From Collybiopsis luxurians FD-317 M1 (taxonomy: Eukaryota; Basidiomycota; Agaricomycetes; Agaricales; Omphalotaceae), in NCBI GenBank assembly GCA_000827265.1, contig KN834749.1:3314818-3378817 (forward strand): DNA of 64,000 bases. Direction: 5' to 3'. A program made the position numbers and the translations under genes. The notes below the pieces were generated by a model. That model was given only the letters and a program-made list of their open reading frames with translations. It ran no database searches and was not told the DNA's origin. Below, piece after piece: positions 25,009 to 36,259 of this stretch. The stretch's first letter is position 1, and the number at the start of each line of letters is the position of its first letter.

Positions 25009-26939
25009 TGTTAAACCTAGAAAGCAAAACTTGCGGGGTGAGCCATCGCGCTGAACGCGCAGCAGGTACGAGTTCGGATGCATACAATCTTACTGCCATT
25101 TGTCAAAGCCAATGCAATTTGCAACAACAATACTGAGGGGAAAATAAACACTTTGAGAACTGTTACATTGGAAAGATAGGAATGCAATTGATTGTATACC
25201 AATGTTGAAAGAAGTCGGAGGAAAAGAGAGGGAGAGAAACTGTGTGCATTCAACCAGAAATTCACCTTGCATTACAGCTTAATGAAAAAAGAGGAAACAG
25301 AAATGTATTTGGGTTTGGTTGCATTGTATGTGTGTGTAACAAGTAAGGCATAGTCAATGTTGTTCACCCTCGATCCTCACCCAAATCACATTCTTCCTCT
25401 TTAAATAATCATTCCCCGGCTGGCTTTCTGCAGCATATATTCAGATTGAATTTGACTTGGACAGCAGCAAACAAGTGACTTCTTTGGGAGACAGAAGCTT
25501 GAATGGTGCAGCTGCATGAGCGTTGAGTGGTAGGTGAAGATGTCGGATGAGCAGTGATAGGCAAAGGCACAAACAGATTCAGTCCAGAGATTAATGCAGT
25601 AGATAATATGGAATGAATGAATGAAGGAGAAAATAGAACAGATGGCAGCGATAACTCTGGCTCAGTAGGAAGGCTGTGAATTCAGAGCTGAAAAGTGATA
25701 GAGATTCTAGGCTCAGTTCCGCTCACTACGCTCCGCCCCTCGCTCCCTTCGCCCAGGGTCCACCGTTAATGCCGATATTGTCGTGTAAGATGGAGGAAGG
25801 TTATTAGCCATGTTCAAGAATAAAAAAGGTGTTTGACATTTTGAGGAGGTAAGCGAGAGTGCTGTTGCTGGTAACGGTCTGTCAGAGTCTGTCAAAGGGT
25901 GCAGCAACATGGACATACACAAGGTCATGCAAGTAACATGAAGTCACAGATAAGTGACAGATCCAAATATGGGGAAAAAAAGTGAGTATAAGAGGGACTG
26001 TGGGAAATGTGGGAAGGTGGTCAAACCGCCCATAAGGACGATTCTCCATTTCATTCTGAACTCGTAAAGAGTCTTTTATTCACTAATATCTACCTAATGA
26101 CAATCTTACTTTAGGCTGTTCTGAGTCTCACACCAAAGCTTGGTCATGAAATACGGGTCATGAAATCCGATCGCATAAAAAACAATATACTTAAGCTCTC
26201 GAATCCTGGTCCAACTGAGGGATAGAAGTTAGAGTGACATTTGATATTTTCACAGGTATATTGTTGGGTAAAGGAGCAAGGAATTGGAAGTGTTTGTATG
26301 ATGTTGGCTTTCGATGGTTGGGTACTAAAGGCTTCATTGCCTGTGAGATGTGTAGAACTTAACGAATGCTGTCACTGAACAGGCGGAAATGCCGTATAAA
26401 GGGGCGGTCAACTGCCTATTACCTTATTTACTGCGAAAGAAGAAGCATGATCAGTTGCCCAAGAGAATAAGACGTCGGAAGTTCACAGACATGCAATTCG
26501 ACAGTCACGCATCACAAGGCCCAAAAATGTTGAAAAAAATTAGCTTGTCACAGGTCACTTTCATGTTTGTCGAATTGATATTTCGGTCAGTTTTAGCCGA
26601 GATTTTTGAAAAAAAATTCCAGTACATTTATACCAGCACAGGGTCTACTGCAATAGAACATCCACGGCTGTGAGAGGCCATGAATTTTCGACAAGTATGC
26701 AACCAATCTAGTATGTATGGAAAGCACTGGAAACAAGGGAACATTGGACACTGATAGAAATGTCCAATACAAATAATTACCTCATGATTTTGTGACGAAA
26801 CTTCACCAGAATGTCCACCCTCGCTGCTGGTAGCAAGCGCCAGCCCAAGGCCCACGGCTACCGGCCTACTAGAATTTTGAGCCGGGGCTCACCAGACTTA
26901 CATGGCTCAACAGCTCTGGGCCGGAACCGTCACACCACT
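25009..26939. other. Gene-poor stretch
   Basis: No supported gene. Frames at 25017-25265, 25713-25928 and 26389-26673 are short and featureless. The region is AT-rich with no clear terminal repeats. Confidence 0.5.
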
Positions 26940-27095
26940 ACTATATAAAGTGGGATGGATACCCGGAACAGTCGAACAGGATAGGATAGGGAGGTCGGAC
27001 GTGCACGCGAAATGCGATAGATATGTATACAGCTACAGGCATATACGGTATCTACTTCACAGAACATTATGGAACGCGGTCGTAAGATAATCTAG
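26940..27095. repeat. GFA-tail repeat, copy 2
   Basis: This copy shares GTGGGATGGATACCCGGAAC, CAGTCGAACAGGATAGG and the following GATAGATATGTATACA with copy 1, then continues with GTATCTACTTCACAGAACATTATGGAACG, a part also shared with copy 3. There is no GFA coding sequence upstream of it. Confidence 0.65.
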
Positions 27096-27401
27096 TCAGG
27101 GGGTTGACTATGAGCTACTTCTCGGCCGCTCGATTCCTGGAAGATTGTGGGAAAAGGACTGTTCTGGACTTGCATTATGCATGTTTTTTCAAATCCTTGC
27201 GGAAGCATATAGATATGTATGCTTCAGGACTTGAGGGATCCAACCAAAAATTAAGATTCCAGACTTTTATTACTACATGTACTAAGTGAAGTCCGTAGGT
27301 AATGGTTAAGTTACACTACCTACGAACCCAAGTGAAGCAGAAAAAAAAAAGATCGTAGTAGGAGATACACAAAAAAAAGCTTTGTCCCGGCGAGCACCAT
27401 C

Positions 27402-30400
27402 TCATGTAACAGTCGCATGATAGGTGATCTTGATGGAAGCGTCACGGCCTAAAATCTTATCAGGGAAAAAAACAGAGAAAACTCTTCCATCCCACATGCC
27501 GCATGTCAGCACATTTCCTTTGGCATCAATGCTCCTGCAACCGCCCAACTCCGAGGGAAGATTCCAGAATGGAACAAAAGACCCGTCAATCTCTTTCATC
27601 AATCTGACTGAGTTTTGGCCCGGTTCACGAGTACCCTTGTCCCAATTAACTTGGTTGCTAGCATTGAATAGTTGTATAGTCTCTGCCCAATAGCCTTCAG
27701 TGGGTATTTTCCATTCCCTGACATCTACTCCTTCTCGGATCAGAAGAGGGATTTTGTTCTCTTTTGGCCATTCCCCGTCTTGATTTTCAGACTTGGAATC
27801 ATTTACCACTTCTCCAATACTTGTCCTAGATGTTGATTCTTCATCCATTCTCTGTATATCTTCTTCCCTTTTCTCTTCTTTTTCCTTTTCCTCCTGTTCT
27901 CGTTCCCATTCCCATTCCCCCTGCACCTGTCCCTGCACCTGTCCCTCCTGCACCTCTTCTTTCTGCTCTTCCTTCGGTTTTTCCTCCTCTTCTTCTTTCT
28001 CCTCCGGTTTCTCCTCCTTCTCTTCTTGTTGTTCTTCCTCCTCCTTCTCCTCCTCTTCCTTTTCTATTCTCTCTTCCTCCTGTTTCTCAGAATGATAGAT
28101 GCGCCTTCGATAGGAGGATTTAAATTGGAGAGCAAAAAAGTCTCCTAGATTCTCTTCCCTCTGTTTCTCTTCTTCCTCTTTCTCTTCAAGGTCCTCTTCT
28201 TCCTCTTCCTCATTTTCTTGCTCCTCCTTCTCTTTCCCCTCTGTCTTGTGCTCCTGTTTCTCCTCTTCATTGTTAACAATAGGAATAATGACATCAGAAC
28301 CACTGGCTGCAAATGTAGCTCTCCTGTCATAGGTCTGCATTTCAAGCATTTTACCAGTGACGACATCCCAGAATTTGACATCATGATCTTGGCCATCTTG
28401 CTCATAAAAATTTTCTTCATACTCTCTCCAGGACCGCACACAAAATCCATCCGCTGACAGCTTCACGTGATGAACAGGTCGCTCATGCCGATGAATCAAT
28501 TGAGCTTCTTCAGATGCAAATGAGCTCACATCCCAGACATGAATGTCGCCCAAGAATGCCCCTGAAATCACCCGTGTTCTGTCTTTCGAAAAGGTGATTG
28601 CAGATGCAGGATTGAAGGATGCTTGTAATGTGCCTAATTGTGCACCCGAGTAAATGCTCCAAAAGTACATTGTGCCTGTGTTTGCTTTAGTTGAAATCAG
28701 ATAGTCGCCTGAAGGATTAATAGCCATTGGCAAATATTCCGTAAATTTTGCACCCGCTATTTGAACAGTAGAAACAGGTTGACCTGTGGATTTGTTGATG
28801 TTCCATACACAGATTTTACCATCAGTGGAACCAGAAATGAGCTTTTCCTTTGTAAATCTGAGGACAGTTACAGGATAAGAATGTCCTTTGAGATGAGAAG
28901 AAATCTCTGCGGTGGTGGTATCCCATACTTCAATTTCTCCATTATGAGAAGCGACCGCAAAGTGAGAGCCCATTTCATCAAAAGTGATGGATCTTAAGAA
29001 TTTATCTGGATATTCGGCATTTGGAGTTGGGTCTGGAGGTAATGGCCTACCCATTACTGCCTTGATTTGTTTTTTTGTGGCTAGGTCGATTATGTATAAG
29101 CTCCCATCCACTGCTCCAAGAAGGGCACGATCCGTATGGCGGGAAAATGCGAATCTGCAAAATCGCTGTCCAGGCAATTCATTGGTAATCTCGTTGTCCT
29201 GAGATGGAGCATTTTGTATTCCACCAGACCATTCACTATATGGCACCTCATCCTTGATTTCTCCAGTGGCCGCATCTATTTCATAGAGGGTGCCTTTACC
29301 AGATGCATACCAGATTTTTGCGCCATCCAATGACATTTCGGCTGCGCCATAATCATCAAAGGTTACTGCGGGAATGATTTCAAGATTTGTGGACATATCC
29401 CATAATCGTAGTTGAGGGCTAATCTCATTAATTTGAGACTCTCCAGTGGCCAGTAACTTTTTACCGTCGGGAGAAATAGTCAGACTGAGTATCTCTCGAC
29501 TAAGTTCTCTAAATACTGCCAAAGACCTTGACCACTGCTGCTGATAACCTCCCAAGACAGTTGGCGATTGGCTGACATCATTGTGGAAGAATTCATATAT
29601 CAGCGATTCAGTTGGTGCAAAAGGCAGCGCATTTAAAGAAATGGAGTGGGGATAGTCCGCAATTGTTCTGGAGAAAAAAGCAGCAAATCTTGCGCCATCA
29701 TACACCAGCTGGCCCAAGAGATTTGCAGATATTGATGGGGCAAGGGATAGGTGCTATATAGCCCATGTCAGTCTCTCCTTTTACACGTTCACGTTCATCA
29801 AAGTTATACCTACATTTACCCAAGTATGAAGTTGTTCCAAAGATCCAGCACAATTATGAGATTCATGGAGAATGCTCATCCCTTCAAGCCAATGCAACAA
29901 ATGTTCCCGAAGGAATTTCAGTAAATCCTCTGTGAGGTCTGCCATCTCATCTTGCTCTATCTCCAACTCCAGGATATGAGTCACCCAGAATTTACAGCTA
30001 TATGCCATATCCTCCGCCTTTATAGCCTCGAGAATATTCTTCTCTGTGAACCACCTATGCATTGTGGAGAGACAGTGCTTGGCTAGTGCACTCTGGTGAT
30101 ATTTCTTTTCAATGAACCATGGTTCACCTTTGCACGATGTCAAATATTCCGAGAAAGTTGAATGGAGAGCAGTGACTGGTTTTCCAGCTTTCCGTAGGTC
30201 ATGGTGAAGAACACTTGCTAAAGAATCAACCACAATAGCCGCAACTTCCTCTTCCTCTTCTAGCCCCAATAGACTGTCAATGGCCTGAGGTGAAAGAGGA
30301 GTTTTCACCAATATTATGGCCCCTAGGACTGCCTTGACTCTTTCCGGGTCGCTCTCCTCCCAAATCCCTGCCTCATGCAATGCTGTAGCGTAAAGGCTAT

Positions 30401-32579
30401 CAATATCCCCACGGATCTCGTCCGAACCATTGACAAGCTTCCGGAGACTTTGTACACGCCATTTTTTAGTCCAAACGAATCTGAGGGCTGTTGCTGCCCA
30501 GATGAAAAGACCGTCGGCGAGACTAGCAAGTTTTTCTCCCAACTGCTCTTGTGCGATATCTTTTCGAGCCTTCGGGGTGCCCTTCAGTAATTCATCCAAA
30601 CGGCTCAGGATATAGTGTTTAACATCTTCGTGATTCTTCTCCAACTCCATAAGGGAAATATGGGGCTGTTCTAAAATGGGTGATGATCTAGTAGTTATAA
30701 TGAGGCGGACAGTGGGAGGAAGTGAAGCGGAGCTATTTTTCCAAATGTTGAAAAATGCTTCTCGCGCTTCATCATTGTCACCGCCAATGCATTCGTCCAA
30801 GGCGTCAATAATGATGACAATAGGCCCCTCTTTTTCAAGAGATTCCTGGACCTTTTCCAGTGGTTGGATGATTAGCTTGGTAAACTGAACATTTGAAGGC
30901 ATTTGCGATATGTTAGGGGTGGCTTTGATAGTATCAACAACCTTTTGTCGTATGCGCCAGTCGAAGCAACTGAGCTGGTGGGCCAAAGTGCGTATAACAC
31001 CTTCAGGATGGCTCTTGGTTTGGTCACTTCCCTTTCGATCAAAGTAAATGAAAGCTCCCAAGCGGCCCACCTCATTAAAGGTATCGAATAAGGTTGTGGC
31101 AATCGTGCTCTTCCCAGTTCCAGCTGGCCCATGCAACCACAACACTCTTGAAGAGGGTTCATCTTGACTGACCCATTTTATAATAGAATCAATAACCCCC
31201 TGACATGTACCTTCCAAGCATCTGGGCCTACTCTCTCCAGTGTCATAAGCAATTGGAGCCAGTGATCGGTCAAGGACTAAAATAACAAACCAGAGTTCAT
31301 TTGCATTATACATATATGTAGAAGGATAAACTTACTGTTGAGCTCCTGTATATTTTTAACACCTTCATTCACAACAGCTAATGTGGTCTCCATTTCCGTA
31401 AGAATCCCTCGATCCAGAGATTCTCCGAGAATTGCGAATGCATCCAAAAAATTAATTATCTTTTCATGATCTTCCCTTGAGAGAATACTTTTGGCAGCTC
31501 GCTCTGTTGTCGGTTACATCAATCACAAATTATTTACTCTTTTTTATTGCCATGTAGAGACCTACCTGCAAAGCGTTTATGCACATATTCCTTGATAAAA
31601 TATGCACATTTCACAGTCTGTTTCAGAATGGATTTGACAACCTCCTTGAGCTCCTCACGGAGAGATTTCTCTTGCTCGAGTGTCTTGACAAAGAAGTACA
31701 GGCGCCTCATTTGGGCAACTAACTTCTGGATTTCATCTTCAACCTGGAGCTCCTCCGTCACTGGCTATATGAGAAAAAAATCAGTACTCAGCACTCACTA
31801 TCAAATGTAAGAGCCCAGCACACGTACCGCTAGCAGCACAGCTGAGAACACATCAACAACAAGTCGAGCGATCGGATGGGCCTATTGGCCCAAATGTATC
31901 AAAAGTCTGACCGTAGAAAGTACGAAGTCAATCATACCGCAGCGGCAAATTTAGCAACTTTAGTTAGGCTATTGAGTACCCCAACGATGTCTTTGAGCAT
32001 TGTTTTGACACCGTCAACTGATTCAAAGTCGAAAAGATCTTCTTTGGAAGATACAGGAATAACTTCTTGCAATGACAAGGACGCAGTCTCTTCATCAACC
32101 TTGAGGTCGATCCGGCCGCAAGGGTCTACTTCAAGATGGATTGATGCTGTTGACTCTGAGATGAGAACCTAAATGCGAAATACATCGAGATTGCCAAAAG
32201 CTCGCCTTGATCCTGTTCAACAAGCAGGTCTTCTACACTACATTCCGCATCTCCTAAGACAGCGCGGTTCTTTTTGCGAGAAATCAAGGGTAGTCCAGGA
32301 ACTACCACGGTGAAATGGACACGATGGGTTTTCAACAGACCCGTGCTATGTAGAAGACCTGTATTAGTCAAATGAATGACAGCTGAATGTTAGCGCTTAC
32401 AAGAGTACACCCTTTTTACCAGGTTTAAGGTGCTTGATGTCTTCTGGTAAGTGAGTCGCATGAACTTCAACCGATGGCTCTTTGCGGAGGTGACCGGGCT
32501 TGAAAGACACTCCAGTCACGTTGAGTACTGTATCGAACATTCGAAATCGAGCAGAATTATCGGACATATAGCTCTTCAT
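27402..32579 (-). CDS. NLR protein: C2-like domain, NACHT, WD40 repeats
   Basis: Eight exons give about 1,580 aa. The N-terminus (RMFDTVLNVTGVSF, EVHATHLPEDIK, THRVHFTVVVPG) looks like the C2-type domain fronting many agaricomycete NLRs. Next comes a helical linker (EEIQKLVAQMRR region), then NACHT with Walker A GPAGTGKST (near 31110), Walker B VIIIDALDEC and RLIITTR. A helical region follows, then the ISLNALPFAPTESL linker that precedes WD40 propellers. The WD40 part has WD blades such as VWNINKSTG and HVWDVSS, but is interrupted by about 140 residues that are mostly Glu/Lys (about 27850-28275). Proteins of this class (HET-E/NWD group) act in non-self recognition and programmed death. One intron near the end of the C2 exons seems to use a GC donor (CAAG|GCGAGC). 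The start could also be the ATG at 32567. Confidence 0.85.
27850..28275 (-). repeat. Glu-rich low-complexity insertion in the NLR propeller
   Basis: The coding strand is a long GAG/GAA/AAG run interrupted by a short non-repetitive piece (FFALQFKSSYRRRIYHSE). The frame is open throughout, so the insertion is translated. It lies between blade sequence ending VIIPIVNN and a later segment with VREWKIPTEGYW. Antisense frames rich in Ser/Pro over this stretch are artefacts. Confidence 0.8.
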
Positions 32580-32656
32580 AGCCTGGGGGGTCGAAACTTA
32601 CCCGTCAGTTCAAAGTGTTTGCTATCCAGTATTTCGCCTGCTTGTTCTGTAGCCAT
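32576..32656 (-). promoter_or_regulatory. uORF overlapping the NLR start (ATGA)
   Basis: An ATG at 32656 opens a 26-codon frame starting MATEQAGEIL whose TGA shares bases with the ATG at 32579 (ATGA). The only GT..AG pair that could remove it spans 19 bp, too short for an intron. If transcribed, it could control translation by reinitiation. Confidence 0.4.
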
Positions 32657-33657
32657 GGCAGAGAACAAATGTTCGATATCCCCGGAACGCAGTTTTATAC
32701 CGCGATTGCGGCCTCATGTGTCCGGAATCGTTCTTAATAAAAATAAGTTAATGGTAAGTCTCTTTGACCTAGTTCGGTGTTACGACCTATCGATATGAAG
32801 GTTCATGCCATTTGAGAGCTAGTGGCGCTAATCTTATGTGAACATTCAACTTGTCTTGATAATTTTTAGTGGTTTGCGTTAGCGCTGGAAGCCACACGGC
32901 TATGTAGCCCCTTGAGGCTTCCGTCCCTATCTATGTCTATTCAGTCTTTTAGCCGCGCAGAAGTTCAGATGACGAACATGAGGTAGCCAAGAATCCTAGT
33001 TTAGGGATCTCCGTCTGAAGCTAGGAGAAATCGGTTCGAGTTCACTGCAACTCGGAGTGATATGTATCACATTGCAAACATGCCCGATGGATACCATATG
33101 ACCAGCCTTTTTTCCGTCCTTTTCCTTCCTGCCACCACGCTGGAATTCATATGACAAACATGAACTCATTCAGGAATCTGGCGTATACGTGGAATGAGTA
33201 TATTATATTCTCGGGGAGGAAGGTGGGGGTAAATTTCATCCTCGAAATGAAGCGTACGAATACGACCGAGACGCCAGAGAAACATGGATTGAGTAAATCT
33301 TTCCATGTCGAAGCCGCTGTTCTTCCAATGTATATCTGGCACTGCTCAATCAGACGTGAGGGTCGGAAGAACGCACGAGCGCTTGAGTATCGGAAGTCAA
33401 ATTGAGAATTTTGAACGACAGCTGGAATCAGCCAGTGATATCGGCGTTGGAATACTATATTGTTCACCAATCGATCCCAGTCGATAAGGCCACCGCTGGT
33501 TGACTGTAGCCGACCGGTCCCGTCACGGGGCAAACACGTTGACGAAGTTTCCATCATGGTCGGAACAACCATGTACGGGTACAAGTCGAAAATGGGACTC
33601 CATCAATTCCTATCGGCTATGTGCAGTTCTTGGTGAGACTGTAGAGGTCCTCAGCGA
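32657..33657. other. Intergenic
   Basis: It should include the NLR promoter at its left end. A 145-codon minus frame (33147-33584) is open but I recognise nothing in it and do not call it a gene. Confidence 0.45.
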
Positions 33658-33805
33658 TGCTGGATGAATACCCGGAGCCGTCCGGTAGGATAAAATAGGG
33701 CGGCTGGATGTGAGCGCAAAACGTGAAAAACGATTTTTACAAGTGTGTACAGGTACATACATGATATCTAATTCATACATCATGGAACGGGGTCCTCGTA
33801 AAAAT
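33658..33805. repeat. GFA-tail repeat, copy 3 (diverged)
   Basis: This copy aligns with copies 1 and 2 as GGATGAATACCCGGAGCCGTC...ATAGGGCGGCTGGATGTG, then GATATCTAATTCATACATCATGGAACGG. It ends inside the last codons of the minus-strand gene to the right, so that gene's 3' end may derive from the repeat. Confidence 0.5.
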
Positions 33806-35126
33806 AGGCTGACCCTGTGTACATACCGACGTGCACAGTAACCAGACGATCTATCAGCTGCTCTTCCACCGGGCGAAGCTTGATATCGGCGCGCTGGAAA
33901 AGCACACATGTTAACCGTCGAGCACAACCAAAAGGAAAGATGAGGCGTACTATAGCAAAAGCTACGCCTTGAATCGTATGATTGTAGACAGCTTTGAATT
34001 CAGGGTGCGTTTTCGTTATTCCATAACGATCTTCTAGTTGGCGAATGGTGGCTTGTTTGATGCGCTGGAAGACGCGTTTGAGTGAGAGGTTCCAAGGGAG
34101 GATAAATACTACGACTGACCGTTTTATTCTCCTTTTCCTGCTGCGACTCTTCCTGCGGTTGGCTTGATGCACCCTCATCGCTTTCCCGCTTCCTCTTTCC
34201 CTTATTCTCAACTTTACGTTTTCCACTCCCACCCGACGGATCGCCCAAGCTGAAAACGTCATCCATACTAAGCGCTTTCCCCTTCCCTTTATCCCGTTTT
34301 GCGTCCTTATCAGGCAACAGAGGAACTTTGAATATTCCAAGTTCGGGCATTGTTTTCTGTCCCAGGCGAACATCGCTCCCCAGATTTGCAATAGCGGACC
34401 CATTGGAGAGCTTTTGTCGTTTTCGGACGAGGTCAGTCGATGCGTTGAGACTCGCGACGCGTCGCAAGTCAGGAGGTTTGCCAAATGGGGCCGAAGGCGG
34501 TTTACGAGGGGTTGGGTCGTCCGGTCGCGGAAGTCGTGGTTTTATAACTGGTCTGGGAGTTATTCGGGCGACTGAGAGGACATAGGAAGGTTCTTTTGGG
34601 TCATCGTTGTTAAGTATTTGTTTGAGGAATACGATGATTTGGGTGGTTTCTGAGCCAGCTGGAGCATGGGTTAGTTTAGGCTGGCAAGTTGGATAGGAAC
34701 TCGAAGTTGCGTACCGCTGTCGCCTAGGGCTATTTTGACCCCCAGGGAGTCAGTAGATGTAGTAGGCAGACAGAATATGTTTTCAAAATAAACTCTGGAG
34801 AGGATGGCCGCTGGGTGAATATCTCTGAGAATTTCGAGATGAACATTATCCAAAGATGAAGATGTACTATTCGCAGAAACTTACAATGTGATATCGCCAC
34901 TATCATCCATATGAATATCTTTCAAGTTGGTTACACCCATGAACCGTAACGTAGGCCTGCCACGCATACTTTCCAGGTCCAAAGCGAGCGGATTTTCGAG
35001 CAGTTTGCGATCGACATCTAGACGAGCTGAAAATGTTAGACCATCGAGAGGTAGGTCGGAGTCGGGCAGAGAGAGAGCGCCACGGTAAAGCAGTCTCTGC
35101 GTCGCTGGACGGGAAGGCGAGGACAT
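33780..35126 (-). CDS. Possible Sld7-like replication protein
   Basis: Five or six exons give about 400 aa. It starts MSSPSRPATQRLLYRGALSL. An N-terminal globular part (LRFMGVTNLKDIHMDDSG, IHPAAILSRVYFENIF) is followed by a basic, Pro/Ser/Lys-rich linker with NLS-like KRKVENKGKRKRE. A C-terminal helical domain (RIKQATIRQLEDRYGI, HPEFKAVYNHTIQGVAFAI) has the pattern of the Sld7 C-terminal domain, whose partner Sld3 helps load Cdc45 at replication origins. The family call rests on that last domain and is tentative. Splice sites are canonical, for example ACATT|GTAAGT at about 34885 and AAAACG|GTCAGT at about 34125. The final ~15 codons overlap the repeat at 33658-33805, so the true stop may differ. 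Confidence 0.5.
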
Positions 35127-35254
35127 TCGCTCATGGAAGCGGGGAAGAACAAGGTTGAACGTAGCTCGCGTCGCACGTGGATATCACGCATCACGTGATT
35201 TAATATTTCTCGGCGGGCCCCTTTTTATTTTTTTACCTTACCTTTCTTGCCATC

Positions 35255-35892
35255 ATGCCCAAAGACGAGTCCGTATCCACCTCAAAGTCTGCGAAGGAAG
35301 GCCAGGGCTTCATTTGAACCGACTTTGTTGTTGCAACCTACAAGTCCCGCCGTTCAATGTTACCCAGGAAACTTTTAGAGAAGCCATACGAAGTATGTAT
35401 TCACCTGTTGATTTCGTTCATTGCCCTTAATCAGAATAATCAGATTCTCGGTAGGATGTTATCGCTCTTATCGAACGAACTTTCTCAATATCTTCCTCTT
35501 ACCAGAATATTGTCCTCCAATCGTCAGAGCTTGATTCCGATGGCGACGTCGAGATTCCGGATGTTACATGGCCTCATGTCATTCCGTTTCCCGATCGAAT
35601 TAAGGTGGTGCCCAGAACATAAGATCCCCTCCTCCGGATGTTTTTACTCGGATTAAACTCCGCATACTTTTCTCACCTGTAGATGGTTCAGAGGAGCTGT
35701 AGACTCGGAATTGGATGCCAGCTGAATGCGACGAATCGAGCCTGCTGGTTGGGTGATACGAGAAGCTGGGTGGACGTTATTGTCAAAGCAGATGCTAGAG
35801 CTGGAGCTAGAGTGGATGTGGGTAGTTTGGCTGATGGGAAGATGTTTAGAGCGTTGGAGTGGGGATATATGGAGGTTTCGACTCGGGGGTGA
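35255..35892 (+). pseudogene. Relic of the 885-2522 gene family (copy A)
   Basis: The first exon reads MPKDESVSTSKSAKEGQG with an in-frame TGA, then TDFVVATYKSRRSMLPRKLL, matching the intact gene. The intron is at the same place, followed by VEIPDVTWPHVIPFPDRIKV. The whole middle (ubiquitin-like segment and GKPVIYL motif) is deleted. The C-terminal end resumes as VDSELDA... and, after a frameshift, MFRALEWGYMEV versus IFKVLEWGGMEV in the intact gene. It is clearly non-functional. Confidence 0.85.
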
Positions 35893-36259
35893 GATAATGG
35901 GAATCGATTCGGGTGTTGCGTCGATGGTGTTTTTAGGGGGCTTCGTGATTTGTTGGACCATACTTCTGGAGAGTAATAGGAAGATATGTGTATTTTTGTG
36001 TCCGCCGTCGGTTGTTGCAGCTAGTCAAGTACACTCGTACGCTATTATTCAATATTATTGATAAGTTATGTATACAAAATGAAATTTCCGAGTATATCCC
36101 CTTCCGCTCTCATCCCCCTCCGTAAAAGATGTGTCGACCTAAGTACAGTATACCTCTACTTTCTTCGGACCTTAGGCCTTAGGAGCTAAAATTTGGGATC
36201 ACGAGACCTGACGCCAACACGAGCTAGACGTGTAGGTCTTACTCTGTAACTCCACCACC

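Noticed and set aside
27793..28123. Ser/Pro-rich plus-strand frames opposite the NLR
   Set aside because: They are antisense shadows of the Glu-rich insertion.
32995..33065. tRNA-like B-box (GGTTCGAGTTC)
   Set aside because: No matching A-box, acceptor stem or cloverleaf could be drawn around it.
33147..33584. 145-codon minus-strand frame
   Set aside because: No recognisable motif and no conserved neighbour relation. Kept as intergenic.
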